NCBI GenBank assembly: GCA_948467395.1
Contig: CAOKDX010000007.1
Span: 62,001-126,000, forward strand
Direction of reading: 5' to 3'
Origin: an uncultured Clostridia bacterium
Lineage (GTDB): Bacteria; Bacillota; Clostridia; Lachnospirales; Lachnospiraceae
DNA length: 64,000 bases
Made by a program: the position numbers and the translations under genes. The stretch's first letter is position 1. Each line of letters begins with the position of its first letter. Below are positions 7,957 through 17,771 of the stretch, one piece after another. The notes beneath the pieces were generated by a model. It searched no databases. It saw only the letters and a program-made list of their open reading frames with translations, and was not told the DNA's origin.

Positions 7957-10596
7957 CTATGCCAGCTGGTTTTTCATAACCTGGACTGCCTTATCCAGCG
8001 CATCCGGAATGGCTGCCGGATCTTTGCCACCGGCCTGGGCCATATTCGGCCTTCCTCCTCCTCCGCCGCCAACGACAGCCGCCACCTCTTTTATGAGATT
8101 GCCGGCATGGGCTCCCTGATCCATCGCTCCCTGGGTCGCCATGGCAATCAGATTTACTTTGCCGCCATTCTCACAGGCGAATACGATAAAGGCCTCTCCC
8201 AGCTTATTTTTCGTCTCATCTCCCAAATCCCTCATACCGTTCATATCAATATCTGTCAGCTGCTTTGCCAGAATGCGGATTCCGTTGACCTCTTCTGACT
8301 CACTCGTCACATCCCCCGCAGCATCCTTGGCAATCTTTGCCTTCAGTCTGTCATTTTCCTTCTGGAGCGCCTTTATCTCCTCCTGCAGGGCCAGAACCTT
8401 GGCAGAAACCTCCTGGGGGACGGCTTTCAGTATATGGCATGTCTTCTGAAGATTTTCCTCCATCTCATTGTAGTATGCCATAAGACCAGCTCCGGTAAGT
8501 GCCTCAATACGTCTTACACCGGCGGCTACACCGCCCTCCGACACGATGCGGAAAGCCGAAATATTTTGTGTATTAGCTACATGGGTACCGCCACACAGCT
8601 CGGAACTGAAATCCCCCATCTGTACCACACGGACTACTTCTCCGTATTTTTCTCCAAAAAGAGCCATGGCACCAGTTTTCTTCGCCTCTTCAATGGACAT
8701 CTCCTTAGTCACAACAGACAGGCCTGCCTGGATCTCCTGATTCACAATTTCTTCTACCTTCTTTATCTCCTCTGGCGTCATAGGGGAGAAATGTGTAAAG
8801 TCAAAACGCAGCCTGTCCTGATCTACCAGAGATCCCTTCTGCTCCACATGATCTCCCAATACAAGACGCAATGCCTTCTGCATGAGATGGGTGGCACTGT
8901 GGTTATTGGCCGTCAGGCTTCGCCGTCTCTCATCTACTGTGAGTGCTGCCCGCTCACCCGTCTTAATGATTCCCTCTGCCATCCTGCCCACATGACCAAT
9001 CTTTGTCCCCTGCAGCTTTACAACATCCTCAACAACAAAACGTCCCCCGGCAGTGGTGATCACACCAGTATCCGCCGCCTGACCGCCCATAGTGGCATAC
9101 ATGGGAGTCTCCTCTACAAGAATCGTCCCCTCCTGTCCTGCCACCAGCTCCTCCACAATGGCGTCGCTGGTTGTCATCACAGTAATTACGGACTCATGGG
9201 ATAATCTGTCGTAACCGACAAATTTACTTTCCACAGAGGCATCGATGGACTGGTAGATAGTGACATCTGCTCCCATATAGTTCGTTGTCTCCCTTGCTTC
9301 ACGGGCAGTCTTCCTCTGATTCTCCATCGCCTCATGGAAACCGTCTTCGTCCACAGAAAACCCTTTCTCCTCCAAAATCTCGATGGTCAGATCCATAGGA
9401 AAGCCGTAGGTGTCATACAACCGGAAGGTATCCTCCCCCGACAGCTCTTTCCTGCCGTCCTTCTCCAGTTCTCCCATCATTTCATTCAGAATGCACAACC
9501 CCTGATCGATGGTTTTATTGAAATTCTGTTCCTCCACTGTAATAAGCTTCAGAATATAACTCTCCCTGTCCGCCAGCTCGGGATATCCGCTGTGGGATTC
9601 CTCAATAACCTTCCTGCTGAGAGCGGCCAGAAATTCTCCCTGGATGCCCAGCAGCCTGCCATGACGTGCGGCACGGCGCAAAAGTCTCCGCAGCACATAC
9701 CCCCTGCCCTCATTGGAGGGCGTAATGCCATCGGATACCATAAAGGTGACAGAACGGATATGATCCGTAATCACCCGGATAGACACGTCGTGTTTCTCAT
9801 CGCTGCCATAATCCACCCCGGCAAACTCACATACCTTATCCCGGATCGCCCGGATAGTATCCACATCAAAAATGGATTCCACATCCTGCATCACAACGGC
9901 AAGCCGCTCTAAGCCCATACCAGTATCAATATTTTTATTTTCCAATTCCGTATAATTCCCGTTTCCATCATTCTCAAACTGGGTAAATACATTGTTCCAT
10001 ATTTCTACATACCTGTCGCATTCACAGCCCACCGTGCAGTCTGGTCTGCCGCAGCCATATTTCTCTCCCCGGTCAAAATAAATTTCCGAACAGGGCCCGC
10101 AGGGTCCGGCGCCGTGCTCCCAGAAGTTGTCTTCCTTCCCAAACCGGAAAATCCTCTCCGGGGCAATCCCAATCTCATCCTTCCATATATTGAACGCCTC
10201 ATCATCTTCTTTGTAAACCGACGGATAAAGACGTTCTGCGGGAATCTCAAGAACCTCTGTCAGAAATTCCCAGGACCAGGCAATGGCCTCACGCTTAAAA
10301 TAATCCCCAAAGGAAAAATTGCCCAGCATTTCAAAAAATGTACCATGTCGCGCCGTCTTTCCCACGTTCTCAATATCGCCTGTACGGATACACTTCTGAC
10401 ATGTGGCGACGCGGCATCTGGGTGGAATCTCCTGACCGGTAAAATACGGCTTCAGCGGGGCCATACCCGCATTGATCAGAAGCAGGCTCTTATCATTCTG
10501 GGGAACCAGAGAAAAACTCGGCATTACGAGATGTTCCTTACCCTCAAAATATTCCAGATACATTTTCCTCAATTCATTTAATCCATAGGGTTTCAT
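7957..10596 (-). CDS. alaS: Alanyl-tRNA synthetase
   Basis: This class II synthetase has 879 residues, the normal length. The catalytic core begins MKPYGLNELRKMYLEYF. The editing domain shows its zinc ligands in HSATHLM (about residue 567) and CGGTHVANT (about residue 668). A C-terminal DHHA1 domain ends with the glycine-rich GGGGGGRPNMAQAGG. The ATG follows AGGAGGC. A chemoreceptor gene ends 26 bp upstream, so read-through is possible. No T-box is visible in front of it. Confidence 0.98.
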   Translation of the reverse strand: MKPYGLNELRKMYLEYFEGKEHLVMPSFSLVPQNDKSLLLINAGMAPLKPYFTGQEIPPRCRVATCQKCIRTGDIENVGKTARHGTFFEMLGNFSFGDYFKREAIAWSWEFLTEVLEIPAERLYPSVYKEDDEAFNIWKDEIGIAPERIFRFGKEDNFWEHGAGPCGPCSEIYFDRGEKYGCGRPDCTVGCECDRYVEIWNNVFTQFENDGNGNYTELENKNIDTGMGLERLAVVMQDVESIFDVDTIRAIRDKVCEFAGVDYGSDEKHDVSIRVITDHIRSVTFMVSDGITPSNEGRGYVLRRLLRRAARHGRLLGIQGEFLAALSRKVIEESHSGYPELADRESYILKLITVEEQNFNKTIDQGLCILNEMMGELEKDGRKELSGEDTFRLYDTYGFPMDLTIEILEEKGFSVDEDGFHEAMENQRKTAREARETTNYMGADVTIYQSIDASVESKFVGYDRLSHESVITVMTTSDAIVEELVAGQEGTILVEETPMYATMGGQAADTGVITTAGGRFVVEDVVKLQGTKIGHVGRMAEGIIKTGERAALTVDERRRSLTANNHSATHLMQKALRLVLGDHVEQKGSLVDQDRLRFDFTHFSPMTPEEIKKVEEIVNQEIQAGLSVVTKEMSIEEAKKTGAMALFGEKYGEVVRVVQMGDFSSELCGGTHVANTQNISAFRIVSEGGVAAGVRRIEALTGAGLMAYYNEMEENLQKTCHILKAVPQEVSAKVLALQEEIKALQKENDRLKAKIAKDAAGDVTSESEEVNGIRILAKQLTDIDMNGMRDLGDETKNKLGEAFIVFACENGGKVNLIAMATQGAMDQGAHAGNLIKEVAAVVGGGGGGRPNMAQAGGKDPAAIPDALDKAVQVMKNQLA

Positions 10597-10622
10597 TGCT
10601 ATTGCCTCCTAAACAAGCTTTA

Positions 10623-12581
10623 CTATAATTTGAAGAACTCAAGATTCTCCTGCATTCTTTCTGCCATAGTCTCCAGCTGGTCTGCCTTCTGGGCAAGAAC
10701 ACCAATCGTAGTATTCAGGTTATCCATAGACGCTGTTGTCTGCTCTGTGGCAGATGCATTCTGCTCTGTTACAGAAGAAAGATTACGGATCACCTCTGTC
10801 ACATTCTCCCTGGCATCGTCACATGCTGCCGATTCCGTCCGGATATCCCGGATCTTTGACAAGGATGACTGGATACCATAGCTGACGTCCTGGAACTTCA
10901 TCTTTGTCTGTCTCAGCTTCTGCTGCTGTTCCTGCATAATGCCATTCATATGTTCCATGGCCTCCACTGTATTGCGGGATTCTGATGCAAGATTGCGGAT
11001 TACCTTATCGATGGTGGATGCAGACTGATTGGATTCCTCTGCCAGCTTCTGGATCTCCGTTGCCACAACCCCAAAACCTTTACCGGCATCACCGGCACGC
11101 GCTGCCTCAATGCTGGCGTTCAGGGAGAGCATATTGGTCTCCTCCGCAATGGAAGAAATCAGTTTCACCGACTCCTGAATCTTGCTGACGGATTCGTCTG
11201 TCAGATTTACCTGGTTTTCTATCATTTTGATGGCTTCAAAGGTTTTCTCACTCGAAGCTGACAGTTCTGCAATAATACCTTCTGCATCCGTTTTGGATTG
11301 TTCCATGGATTCCGAGGTCTGATACAGATTTCCCACTTCGTTCACGATCTGATCGATGGTCTGCCCCATATTGGATACATGGCCCGTTGCCTTCTCAAAA
11401 TCCTCCACCTGGGTCAACGCCCCCCGGGAAATATCTTCTACCGCCATAGTCACTTCATTTACCGTGATCTTCGTATCGCCGGCAAAATGATTCAATTCCT
11501 GTCCCGCCTCTGACAATACGACAGAAGAATTTTTAATATCGGCAAGAACGCCGTGCAGCTCATGCATCAGCCCCGTCAGTGCCTGCGCCATCAGTCCCAG
11601 TTCATCCTTCCGCTTCATCATCCGGCTGTCTATGGAGACGGTAAGATCGCCCTGGGATATATCATCCAGAAGCTTTCCCGCCCTCCGGACAGCTCTTCCG
11701 ATGCGGCTGGCGATAAACAGAACTACAATGGCCGCCAGTACAAACAAAATGGCCGCCACAATAAGGATGGCGATAGTATTCTCGCGGATCATCTCATCTG
11801 TCTCCTTCACCGGCTTCACCGTGAGAATCATTCCCACAACCTTCCCTCCCGGATTCTTCAGAGGAGCATAGTAGGCATAATAGTAGCTGTCATTGATAAA
11901 AGCATTATTATCTGTATGCTCTTCCTTATTATTAATAACGATTTCCACAATATCTGCCGGCGCCTTCTCACCATTGATCTTCTTTCCGGTCTTGTGGCTG
12001 GTCATGGATGTGGCAGCTACCGTATCGCCATAATACAGGGCAACTTCAACTTCTGAATTCTTCACAAAACTGTCCAGCATGGACTCGTTCTTCGTGATCT
12101 CGTACTCTCCCTTCCGGAGATACTTATCGTTCATCTCATAAGCACCGCGGTCCAGTGTGTTATAAGCACCGATCACACTGGTGCTGAGATCTCTCAGTCC
12201 CGATATAGTCTGCTCGGCCAGGCTGCTTCTCATGGAATGCACGGTATATACTGTAATGATGGCTGCAAGTAATACAAGCGGTACAAGGGTAACAGCAAAA
12301 ATCTCAAATTTAATAGGCAGCTTTGCCTTTTTGCCGGCAGCCTTTTCTTTCTTCTTCCAGGCCAGCCTCTTCCCTGCTTTTTTCTGCTTCGGCTGCTTCG
12401 GCAGTTTCTCTTTCTTCGGCTTTAACTTCGCCTTTTTGGGATTTTCTGCCTTCCTGCTCTTCTTTTCTTTCTTAGCTTTCGGACTCTTTGCCTGTTTTCT
12501 GGCCGCTTTGGCGTCCTGTTTTGCCTGTTTCCTTAAAGCCTTCGCCTGCTTATCCAGCTTATCTTTTTTTTCTTTTTTCAT
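10623..12581 (-). CDS. Methyl-accepting chemotaxis protein with a very basic N-terminal tail
   Basis: The first 90 or so of 652 residues are an Ala/Lys/Pro-rich cytoplasmic tail in which roughly half the residues are Lys or Arg, resembling histone H1. Next come a transmembrane helix (about 95-118), a single-Cache-like sensor region (about 120-270), a second helix (about 275-300), a HAMP domain, and a signalling domain with the usual hairpin tip ([19 protein letters not shown]). The ligand cannot be read from sequence. Such a tail is not part of a standard receptor; see findings. The ATG follows GGGGGAT. alaS starts 26 bp downstream. Confidence 0.9.
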   Translation of the reverse strand: MKKEKKDKLDKQAKALRKQAKQDAKAARKQAKSPKAKKEKKSRKAENPKKAKLKPKKEKLPKQPKQKKAGKRLAWKKKEKAAGKKAKLPIKFEIFAVTLVPLVLLAAIITVYTVHSMRSSLAEQTISGLRDLSTSVIGAYNTLDRGAYEMNDKYLRKGEYEITKNESMLDSFVKNSEVEVALYYGDTVAATSMTSHKTGKKINGEKAPADIVEIVINNKEEHTDNNAFINDSYYYAYYAPLKNPGGKVVGMILTVKPVKETDEMIRENTIAILIVAAILFVLAAIVVLFIASRIGRAVRRAGKLLDDISQGDLTVSIDSRMMKRKDELGLMAQALTGLMHELHGVLADIKNSSVVLSEAGQELNHFAGDTKITVNEVTMAVEDISRGALTQVEDFEKATGHVSNMGQTIDQIVNEVGNLYQTSESMEQSKTDAEGIIAELSASSEKTFEAIKMIENQVNLTDESVSKIQESVKLISSIAEETNMLSLNASIEAARAGDAGKGFGVVATEIQKLAEESNQSASTIDKVIRNLASESRNTVEAMEHMNGIMQEQQQKLRQTKMKFQDVSYGIQSSLSKIRDIRTESAACDDARENVTEVIRNLSSVTEQNASATEQTTASMDNLNTTIGVLAQKADQLETMAERMQENLEFFKL

Positions 12582-12622
12582 GGCGATCCCCCGGTTATAA
12601 ATTTGTAAATCATGATGTCAGG

Positions 12623-15103
12623 TTACTTGCGAATCTTTGCTTTTCCTACTTTACTCCACTTCCCATATACCCTGGTCCCATTGGCTTTCTTTTTATACGC
12701 TCTCACTCTGAAATAATAGGTCTTTTTCTTTTTCAGTCTGCTGATGGTCACTGTCCGCTTTACCGCATTCTTTTTCTTTGACTTTGCAGCGGGAAATTTC
12801 TTCTTCTGGGAATACTGTATCTGATAACCCTTTGCTCCGGATACTTTCCTCCAGGAAAGCTTAACTTTTTTCCCCTTGACGTTCTTGGTCTTCAGGGACT
12901 TTACCTGACCCGGTTTTCTAATGGTTTCCTGCGGTTTCACAGTACTGCCAGGCATTTCCTCAGCCGAAGCTCCCTTCGTACTGCTTTTCTTCACAACGGC
13001 GATATACCGGAGCACCGACGTCTCTGCAGAATAAACGCTGCCTGAGATCTTCTCTCCTGAGAGCGGAACCAGAACATCCTGGGCATCCGAATACGAATAC
13101 AGATGCGTCTCCCTTCCACCGCCAGACTGAAGGTTCAGGGAAACCGGCACATAAACGCGGTAAGAAGAGACAGGGGTTCTTGTATCCATCATGCGGTATA
13201 CAAGTATATCCGCCTCTTCCCCGGCCTTTTTCCTGACCGCCAGATACACCGGATCATTCACTCCCAGTTCTGTGACAGCAAGGGAAGGGCCGATGCCTGC
13301 CCACTGGTCCTGTGCATACTGCGCGGTGGCAAAAATTCCTGTCCTCTCATCCACAATGGCGAGATTTCCTCCGGTTGACGGTCTGCCCGGCCCCGCATTC
13401 CCAATGGTGGACATATCACAGCCGTATCCAGTCACCGTAGTACGGATTCCCTCCAGCTGCTTATAGACGCCCACTGCCCGCCGCGCCGCCACCCTGGATA
13501 GATTGGGCAGTCCTGCCAGAAGTGCCGCCGGCTGCTGACACTGACGGTATGCATCATATTGTTTTTCATGATCCATATAGTAGACATGGTCTGCGAGTTT
13601 TTCGGATGCCGCAGCCCGCAGCGCCGGCATCAGCTTATCCACCGCCGCGGCAAACCGTCCCGCCTCATATACGGAACCGGACGAGGTCTTTCCGCCCAGG
13701 GTCGTAATGATGGAGCAGTCCATCATATACTGGTGATACCGCGCCATCAGCGAACTATTCTGGTAGATCACATGAAAGAGTGGGAAATCCCGGTAGACGG
13801 TGTCCGCCGTCCCCTGTACAAGATCCGGCGTAAACATCTTATCCAAATCCCAGTTTGCCACACTCTCCGCATCATACGGGGTAAAGAAACAGCCCCAGCC
13901 AAGATCATAATCCCAGGGAAGAATCATGCTCTTTCCGCTCTTATCCACATACAGGCCAAAATTCTGTTCCTTATTAAACATATTATCCATCTGTATGATA
14001 AAGCTGTGAACAGCAAAATATCGGACTGCCTCATCCACATCCATAATCTGCGCAAGAAGCTGCATATATTCATGGCTGTTGACATCGATGGCATTTCCTG
14101 AAAAATCCTTTCCATTGCTGAGAAGGTTCAGCTTCTCTTCCCAGGTCAGGACGACAGGCAGCATCTCCGCCACGTCTCCCAGCGTATCGGCATCGCTTTC
14201 CCACAACCCGCTCTGGTCCGCCAGCGCAGAGGCTTCATCTACCTCGTAGTCGCCTTCCTCATTCTTGTAGAGTACCTCTCCCAGGGAGTCCATGGTAAAA
14301 TCCCCCCCGGCATCTTTGTACGCCGAAAGCCCTTCCCCAAACTGAAGCCTGGTTCCCTCCGGTTTCGTCAGATAGTCGCTGATCCCGTCAGAAGAAACGG
14401 AGAGATACTGTTCGAGAATAGAGCCATCCATGGCCTCCAGCATAAAATAGACGCCATAATACGCATCATTGATATATACTTTTGCCAGACCATACTGCGG
14501 CGTGGGAACACCCATCTCCGACATGAGCTTCAGCGCCAGGTACTCCTTCATCATTGTCTTGTCAAAAAAGAAATTGTTAAAGCTGATCTTATTACATCCA
14601 TAGAAATTCTGGGTGGCAGCATACCCCTTTTTCTTCTTAATATATTTGCCAAAGTTCACCGTAAAGGAAAACCGGTCGCTGTCGGACCTGTCTGTCTCGG
14701 CCAGGGTGTAATTTCCTTTTGTTTTCAGCCCGGTATAATAAGTGCTCTGACCGCCGATGACAACCTGGTCTGTCATAACCGTCGGTTTATCTCCCGCGTT
14801 CTGCAGAAGATAATTCAGATTTTTCTCATTCAGGCTGATTCTTACCGTCTGGATATCATCCTTCAGGAAATAGGCATTGTATGCGCCCTCTCTGGCCTCC
14901 CTCTGCATACTCATATTGACGTCATATTCTTCCGGGGAGGGAGGCGTATCTTTCAGTTCCTTCTTTGTAACCGGTTCCGCCGCTGTCCCGTGCTGTCCCT
15001 TTGCCTGAACTGCAATGGCGGAAGGCGGTACAGCCACACTTCCGGTCACCAGTGACAAAACAAGCACGACAGACAAGAACGATCTCCGCCATTTCCTTTT
15101 CAT
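12623..15103 (-). CDS. Secreted CotH kinase family protein with fibronectin type III domain
   Basis: This protein of about 826 residues has a signal peptide (RRSFLSVVLVLSLVTGSVA), then a CotH-type kinase fold in which FYGCNKISFNNFFFDKTMMKEY and ILPWDYDLGWG match conserved parts of the family. At the C-terminus, from about residue 735, lies a very Lys-rich fibronectin type III-like domain. CotH of Bacillus phosphorylates spore-coat proteins; here the target is unknown and the protein is exported. The start at 15103 is preceded by GGAAGGAGAG; an ATG 21 bp upstream has no site. Its 5' end lies 37 bp after the DUF2225 gene. Confidence 0.87.
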   Translation of the reverse strand: MKRKWRRSFLSVVLVLSLVTGSVAVPPSAIAVQAKGQHGTAAEPVTKKELKDTPPSPEEYDVNMSMQREAREGAYNAYFLKDDIQTVRISLNEKNLNYLLQNAGDKPTVMTDQVVIGGQSTYYTGLKTKGNYTLAETDRSDSDRFSFTVNFGKYIKKKKGYAATQNFYGCNKISFNNFFFDKTMMKEYLALKLMSEMGVPTPQYGLAKVYINDAYYGVYFMLEAMDGSILEQYLSVSSDGISDYLTKPEGTRLQFGEGLSAYKDAGGDFTMDSLGEVLYKNEEGDYEVDEASALADQSGLWESDADTLGDVAEMLPVVLTWEEKLNLLSNGKDFSGNAIDVNSHEYMQLLAQIMDVDEAVRYFAVHSFIIQMDNMFNKEQNFGLYVDKSGKSMILPWDYDLGWGCFFTPYDAESVANWDLDKMFTPDLVQGTADTVYRDFPLFHVIYQNSSLMARYHQYMMDCSIITTLGGKTSSGSVYEAGRFAAAVDKLMPALRAAASEKLADHVYYMDHEKQYDAYRQCQQPAALLAGLPNLSRVAARRAVGVYKQLEGIRTTVTGYGCDMSTIGNAGPGRPSTGGNLAIVDERTGIFATAQYAQDQWAGIGPSLAVTELGVNDPVYLAVRKKAGEEADILVYRMMDTRTPVSSYRVYVPVSLNLQSGGGRETHLYSYSDAQDVLVPLSGEKISGSVYSAETSVLRYIAVVKKSSTKGASAEEMPGSTVKPQETIRKPGQVKSLKTKNVKGKKVKLSWRKVSGAKGYQIQYSQKKKFPAAKSKKKNAVKRTVTISRLKKKKTYYFRVRAYKKKANGTRVYGKWSKVGKAKIRK

Positions 15104-15140
15104 AAGCCTCTCTCCTTCCTCCATCTGACCGCCGCCTCAC

Positions 15141-15986
15141 CTACTCATGCGTATGAAGCTTCTCTTTCAGATCCACTGCTTTATCCTTAATACGTTTCTG
15201 CACATTTTTTCCTACCAGGACTTTGGATACATGTCTCGCGGCAGCCTCGTTGTCCCCAATTCGTCTCGCCAGCTCCGCCAGCAGATACAGGAGCGTATAC
15301 TGATCCATTCCACACATCGGGAAGTCCTCCCGGCTGAAAGCTGATTCAAAGCCCTCATAGGCATTGGTCAGCAATTCCTTTTCCTCTGTGGCAAGCTGGA
15401 TCACCTCATCCTTATCGTGCTCCTCCTGCTGCAGCAGCATCTCTCTCTTGCCGCGGTACAGCCACGCCAGCTTCAGGCAGGTATAGGCCCGCTCACTGTT
15501 CTTGCCATTCTTTACAACGGTATTCAGCAGTGCCAGCTTATGTCTCATAATGGCATCGTCATAGCTGTATACCTTATCTTCCTTGTCCTCATAGGTAAAT
15601 GTCTTTGAAATCTGCTCTTTGATATTGGCTGCCTGCCGCGCCATAATAAAATTAAAATAACGGTTCAGTGCTGCATATCCGCATTTAGGACAGAGCACCG
15701 CATCGTATTTCAGCGCATCCACCCCCATGTATTTCGGTCGCAGGTCAGAATCCGCTCCCGCGAGACGAACCTTTCCCGTGCGCACCATTTTGCTCTTAAA
15801 CTCATTGTCGCAGACCGGACAGGTATAGCTTTTCTCAAAAAGAAGATCCTCTTCCGTCACTTCCTTTTTCTTCTCTTTGTGCTCTGCCTGTTCGTGTGCT
15901 TTTTCCTCTGTCTTTTCTTCGAATACATCAACCTTATCTGTTCCCTTCAGACCAAGGCTCTCTAATCCAGCAAAAATATTTTTCAT
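15141..15986 (-). CDS. DUF2225 family protein
   Basis: This soluble protein of 281 residues starts with an acidic, low-complexity stretch to about residue 50. A zinc-ribbon-like region follows (YTCPVCDNEF and LCPKCGYAALNRYF), the hallmark of DUF2225. The C-terminal half is helical and TPR-like (AWLYRGKREML, ELARRIGDNEAAARHV). No function is established. It lies between glnS and the CotH gene on the same strand, 23 bp after glnS. Confidence 0.82.
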   Translation of the reverse strand: MKNIFAGLESLGLKGTDKVDVFEEKTEEKAHEQAEHKEKKKEVTEEDLLFEKSYTCPVCDNEFKSKMVRTGKVRLAGADSDLRPKYMGVDALKYDAVLCPKCGYAALNRYFNFIMARQAANIKEQISKTFTYEDKEDKVYSYDDAIMRHKLALLNTVVKNGKNSERAYTCLKLAWLYRGKREMLLQQEEHDKDEVIQLATEEKELLTNAYEGFESAFSREDFPMCGMDQYTLLYLLAELARRIGDNEAAARHVSKVLVGKNVQKRIKDKAVDLKEKLHTHE

Positions 15987-16009
15987 CTCAATTTTCCCTT
16001 CTTTATATA

Positions 16010-17680
16010 TTACTTACCTGGACGGTAAGAACTTTTCAATGATACGATGCGATTGAAAACCTGATGGTCCTCTGTGGTGTCCTTAGTATCCACGCAGAAG
16101 AATCCCGTCCGCATAAACTGGAATTTATCCCCCGGCTCTGCCTCGGCAAGCGCGGGCTCCATATAACATTCCTCACAGACCGTAAGAGAATTTGGATTTA
16201 CGTTTACCGAGCCGTCTTCGTTGTAGACACCCTTTTCTTCATCGACGATATTCTCATAGAGACGCACCTCTGCTTTCGCCGCCGTGTCTGCAGCCACCCA
16301 GTGGATCGTGCCTTTCACTTTCCTCCCGGCAAATCCCGAACCGCTTTTCGTCTCCGGATCATATGTACAATGCACAACGGTAACTTTTCCATCTCCATCT
16401 GTCTCATATCCGGTACAGGTGACAAAATAAGCACTCATCAGCCGGACTTCATTGCCTGGAAACAGGCGGAAATACTTTTTAGGCGGTTCAATCATAAAAT
16501 CCTCACGCTCAATATACAATTCCCTGCCAAAAGGAACCTTCCGTGTGCCCAGATCCGGATTTTCCTGATTGTTTGGCACATCCAGATATTCCACAGCGCC
16601 CTCCTCGTAATTGTCTATCACCAGGCGAATCGGATCCAGCACCGCCATCATCCGCGGCTGGCTCATTTTCAGATCCTCACGGATGCAGTACTCCAGCATG
16701 GCATAATCAACGGAGCTGTTTGATTTGGAGACACCGCACAACTCCATAAATTTGCGGATGGAGGAAGCCGTATAACCGCGGCGGCGCAGAGCCGTAATAG
16801 TCACAAGCCGGGGATCATCCCATCCGTCTACAATTCCATCCTCTACCAGCTTATTAATATATCTCTTCCCTGTAACCACATTGGTCAGGTACATTTTGGC
16901 AAACTCAATCTGCCGCGGCGGCACTTCAAATTCACATTCCCTCACGACCCAGTCGTACAATGGCCGGTGATCCTCAAATTCCAGCGTACAGATGGAGTGG
17001 GTAATTCCCTCCACGGCGTCCTCTATTGGATGTGCAAAATCATACATCGGATAGATACACCATTTATTCCCCGTATTGTGGTGCTGCAGATGCGCCACCC
17101 GGTAAATAATGGGATCCCGCATATTAATATTCGGCGATGCCATATCAATCTTTGCCCGCAGTACCCGGGAACCATCCTCACACTCCCCGTTCTTCATCCC
17201 CTCAAACAGCTTTAAATTCTCTTCCACCGAACGGCCGCGGTATGGGCTGTCCTTTCCCGGCTCAGTCAGCGTCCCCCTGTATTCCCGGATCTCCTCCGGA
17301 GACAGGTCACATACATATGCTTTCCCCTTTTGGATGAGCTTTACCGCACATTCATACATCTGATCGAAGTAGCCCGATGCAAAATATACCGGCGGCCTGC
17401 CGCCACAGATCCATTCCACATCTTCCATAATGGACTGCACAAATTCTTCCTTCTCCTTCTGCGGATTGGTATCGTCAAACCGGAGATTAAACGTCCCATT
17501 ATACTGCTTTGCCAGTCCCTGGTTCAGAATAATGGATTTCGCATGTCCGATGTGCAGATACCCGTTTGGTTCCGGGGGAAACCGGGTCACCACCTTATCG
17601 TAGACGCCTTCCGCCAGGTCCCTGTCTATCTCATTTTCAATAAAATTTCTAGTCACAACCTCATCCTTGATTTCTGACAT
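16010..17680 (-). CDS. glnS: Glutaminyl-tRNA synthetase
   Basis: This class I synthetase of 556 residues charges tRNA-Gln directly. The first motif is [15 protein letters not shown]. The region matching KMSKS reads [12 protein letters not shown], a variant I believe is common in clostridial members. [18 protein letters not shown] is a family hallmark that separates GlnRS from GluRS. The C-terminal half is the beta-barrel anticodon-binding part. The start at 17680 follows AAGGAGGC; an ATG 21 bp upstream lacks a site. The ribosome site lies inside a possible hairpin (separate entry). Confidence 0.96.
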   Translation of the reverse strand: MSEIKDEVVTRNFIENEIDRDLAEGVYDKVVTRFPPEPNGYLHIGHAKSIILNQGLAKQYNGTFNLRFDDTNPQKEKEEFVQSIMEDVEWICGGRPPVYFASGYFDQMYECAVKLIQKGKAYVCDLSPEEIREYRGTLTEPGKDSPYRGRSVEENLKLFEGMKNGECEDGSRVLRAKIDMASPNINMRDPIIYRVAHLQHHNTGNKWCIYPMYDFAHPIEDAVEGITHSICTLEFEDHRPLYDWVVRECEFEVPPRQIEFAKMYLTNVVTGKRYINKLVEDGIVDGWDDPRLVTITALRRRGYTASSIRKFMELCGVSKSNSSVDYAMLEYCIREDLKMSQPRMMAVLDPIRLVIDNYEEGAVEYLDVPNNQENPDLGTRKVPFGRELYIEREDFMIEPPKKYFRLFPGNEVRLMSAYFVTCTGYETDGDGKVTVVHCTYDPETKSGSGFAGRKVKGTIHWVAADTAAKAEVRLYENIVDEEKGVYNEDGSVNVNPNSLTVCEECYMEPALAEAEPGDKFQFMRTGFFCVDTKDTTEDHQVFNRIVSLKSSYRPGK

Positions 17681-17684
17681 ACAA

Positions 17685-17733
17685 AAAAGCCTCCTTAGCA
17701 TATCTTCTTTTATGATAACACAAAGAGGCTTTT
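17685..17733 (-). promoter_or_regulatory. Hairpin covering the glnS ribosome binding site
   Basis: On the minus strand AAAAGCCTC (17733-17725) can pair exactly with GAGGCTTTT (17693-17685) across a loop of about 31 bases. The downstream arm contains the glnS Shine-Dalgarno core and runs into a T tract. It could be the terminator of the upstream beta-helix gene, a translational control element of glnS, or both. The sequence alone cannot decide. Confidence 0.5.
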
Positions 17734-17771
17734 AAGAAAAGTAAAATTTTTATTGAGTTATATTGAAATCA

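Noticed and set aside
12181..12600. Plus-strand Phe/Ala/Cys-rich frame that looks like a membrane protein
   Set aside because: It is the antisense image of the Lys/Ala-rich chemoreceptor tail; Lys codons read as Phe on the other strand.
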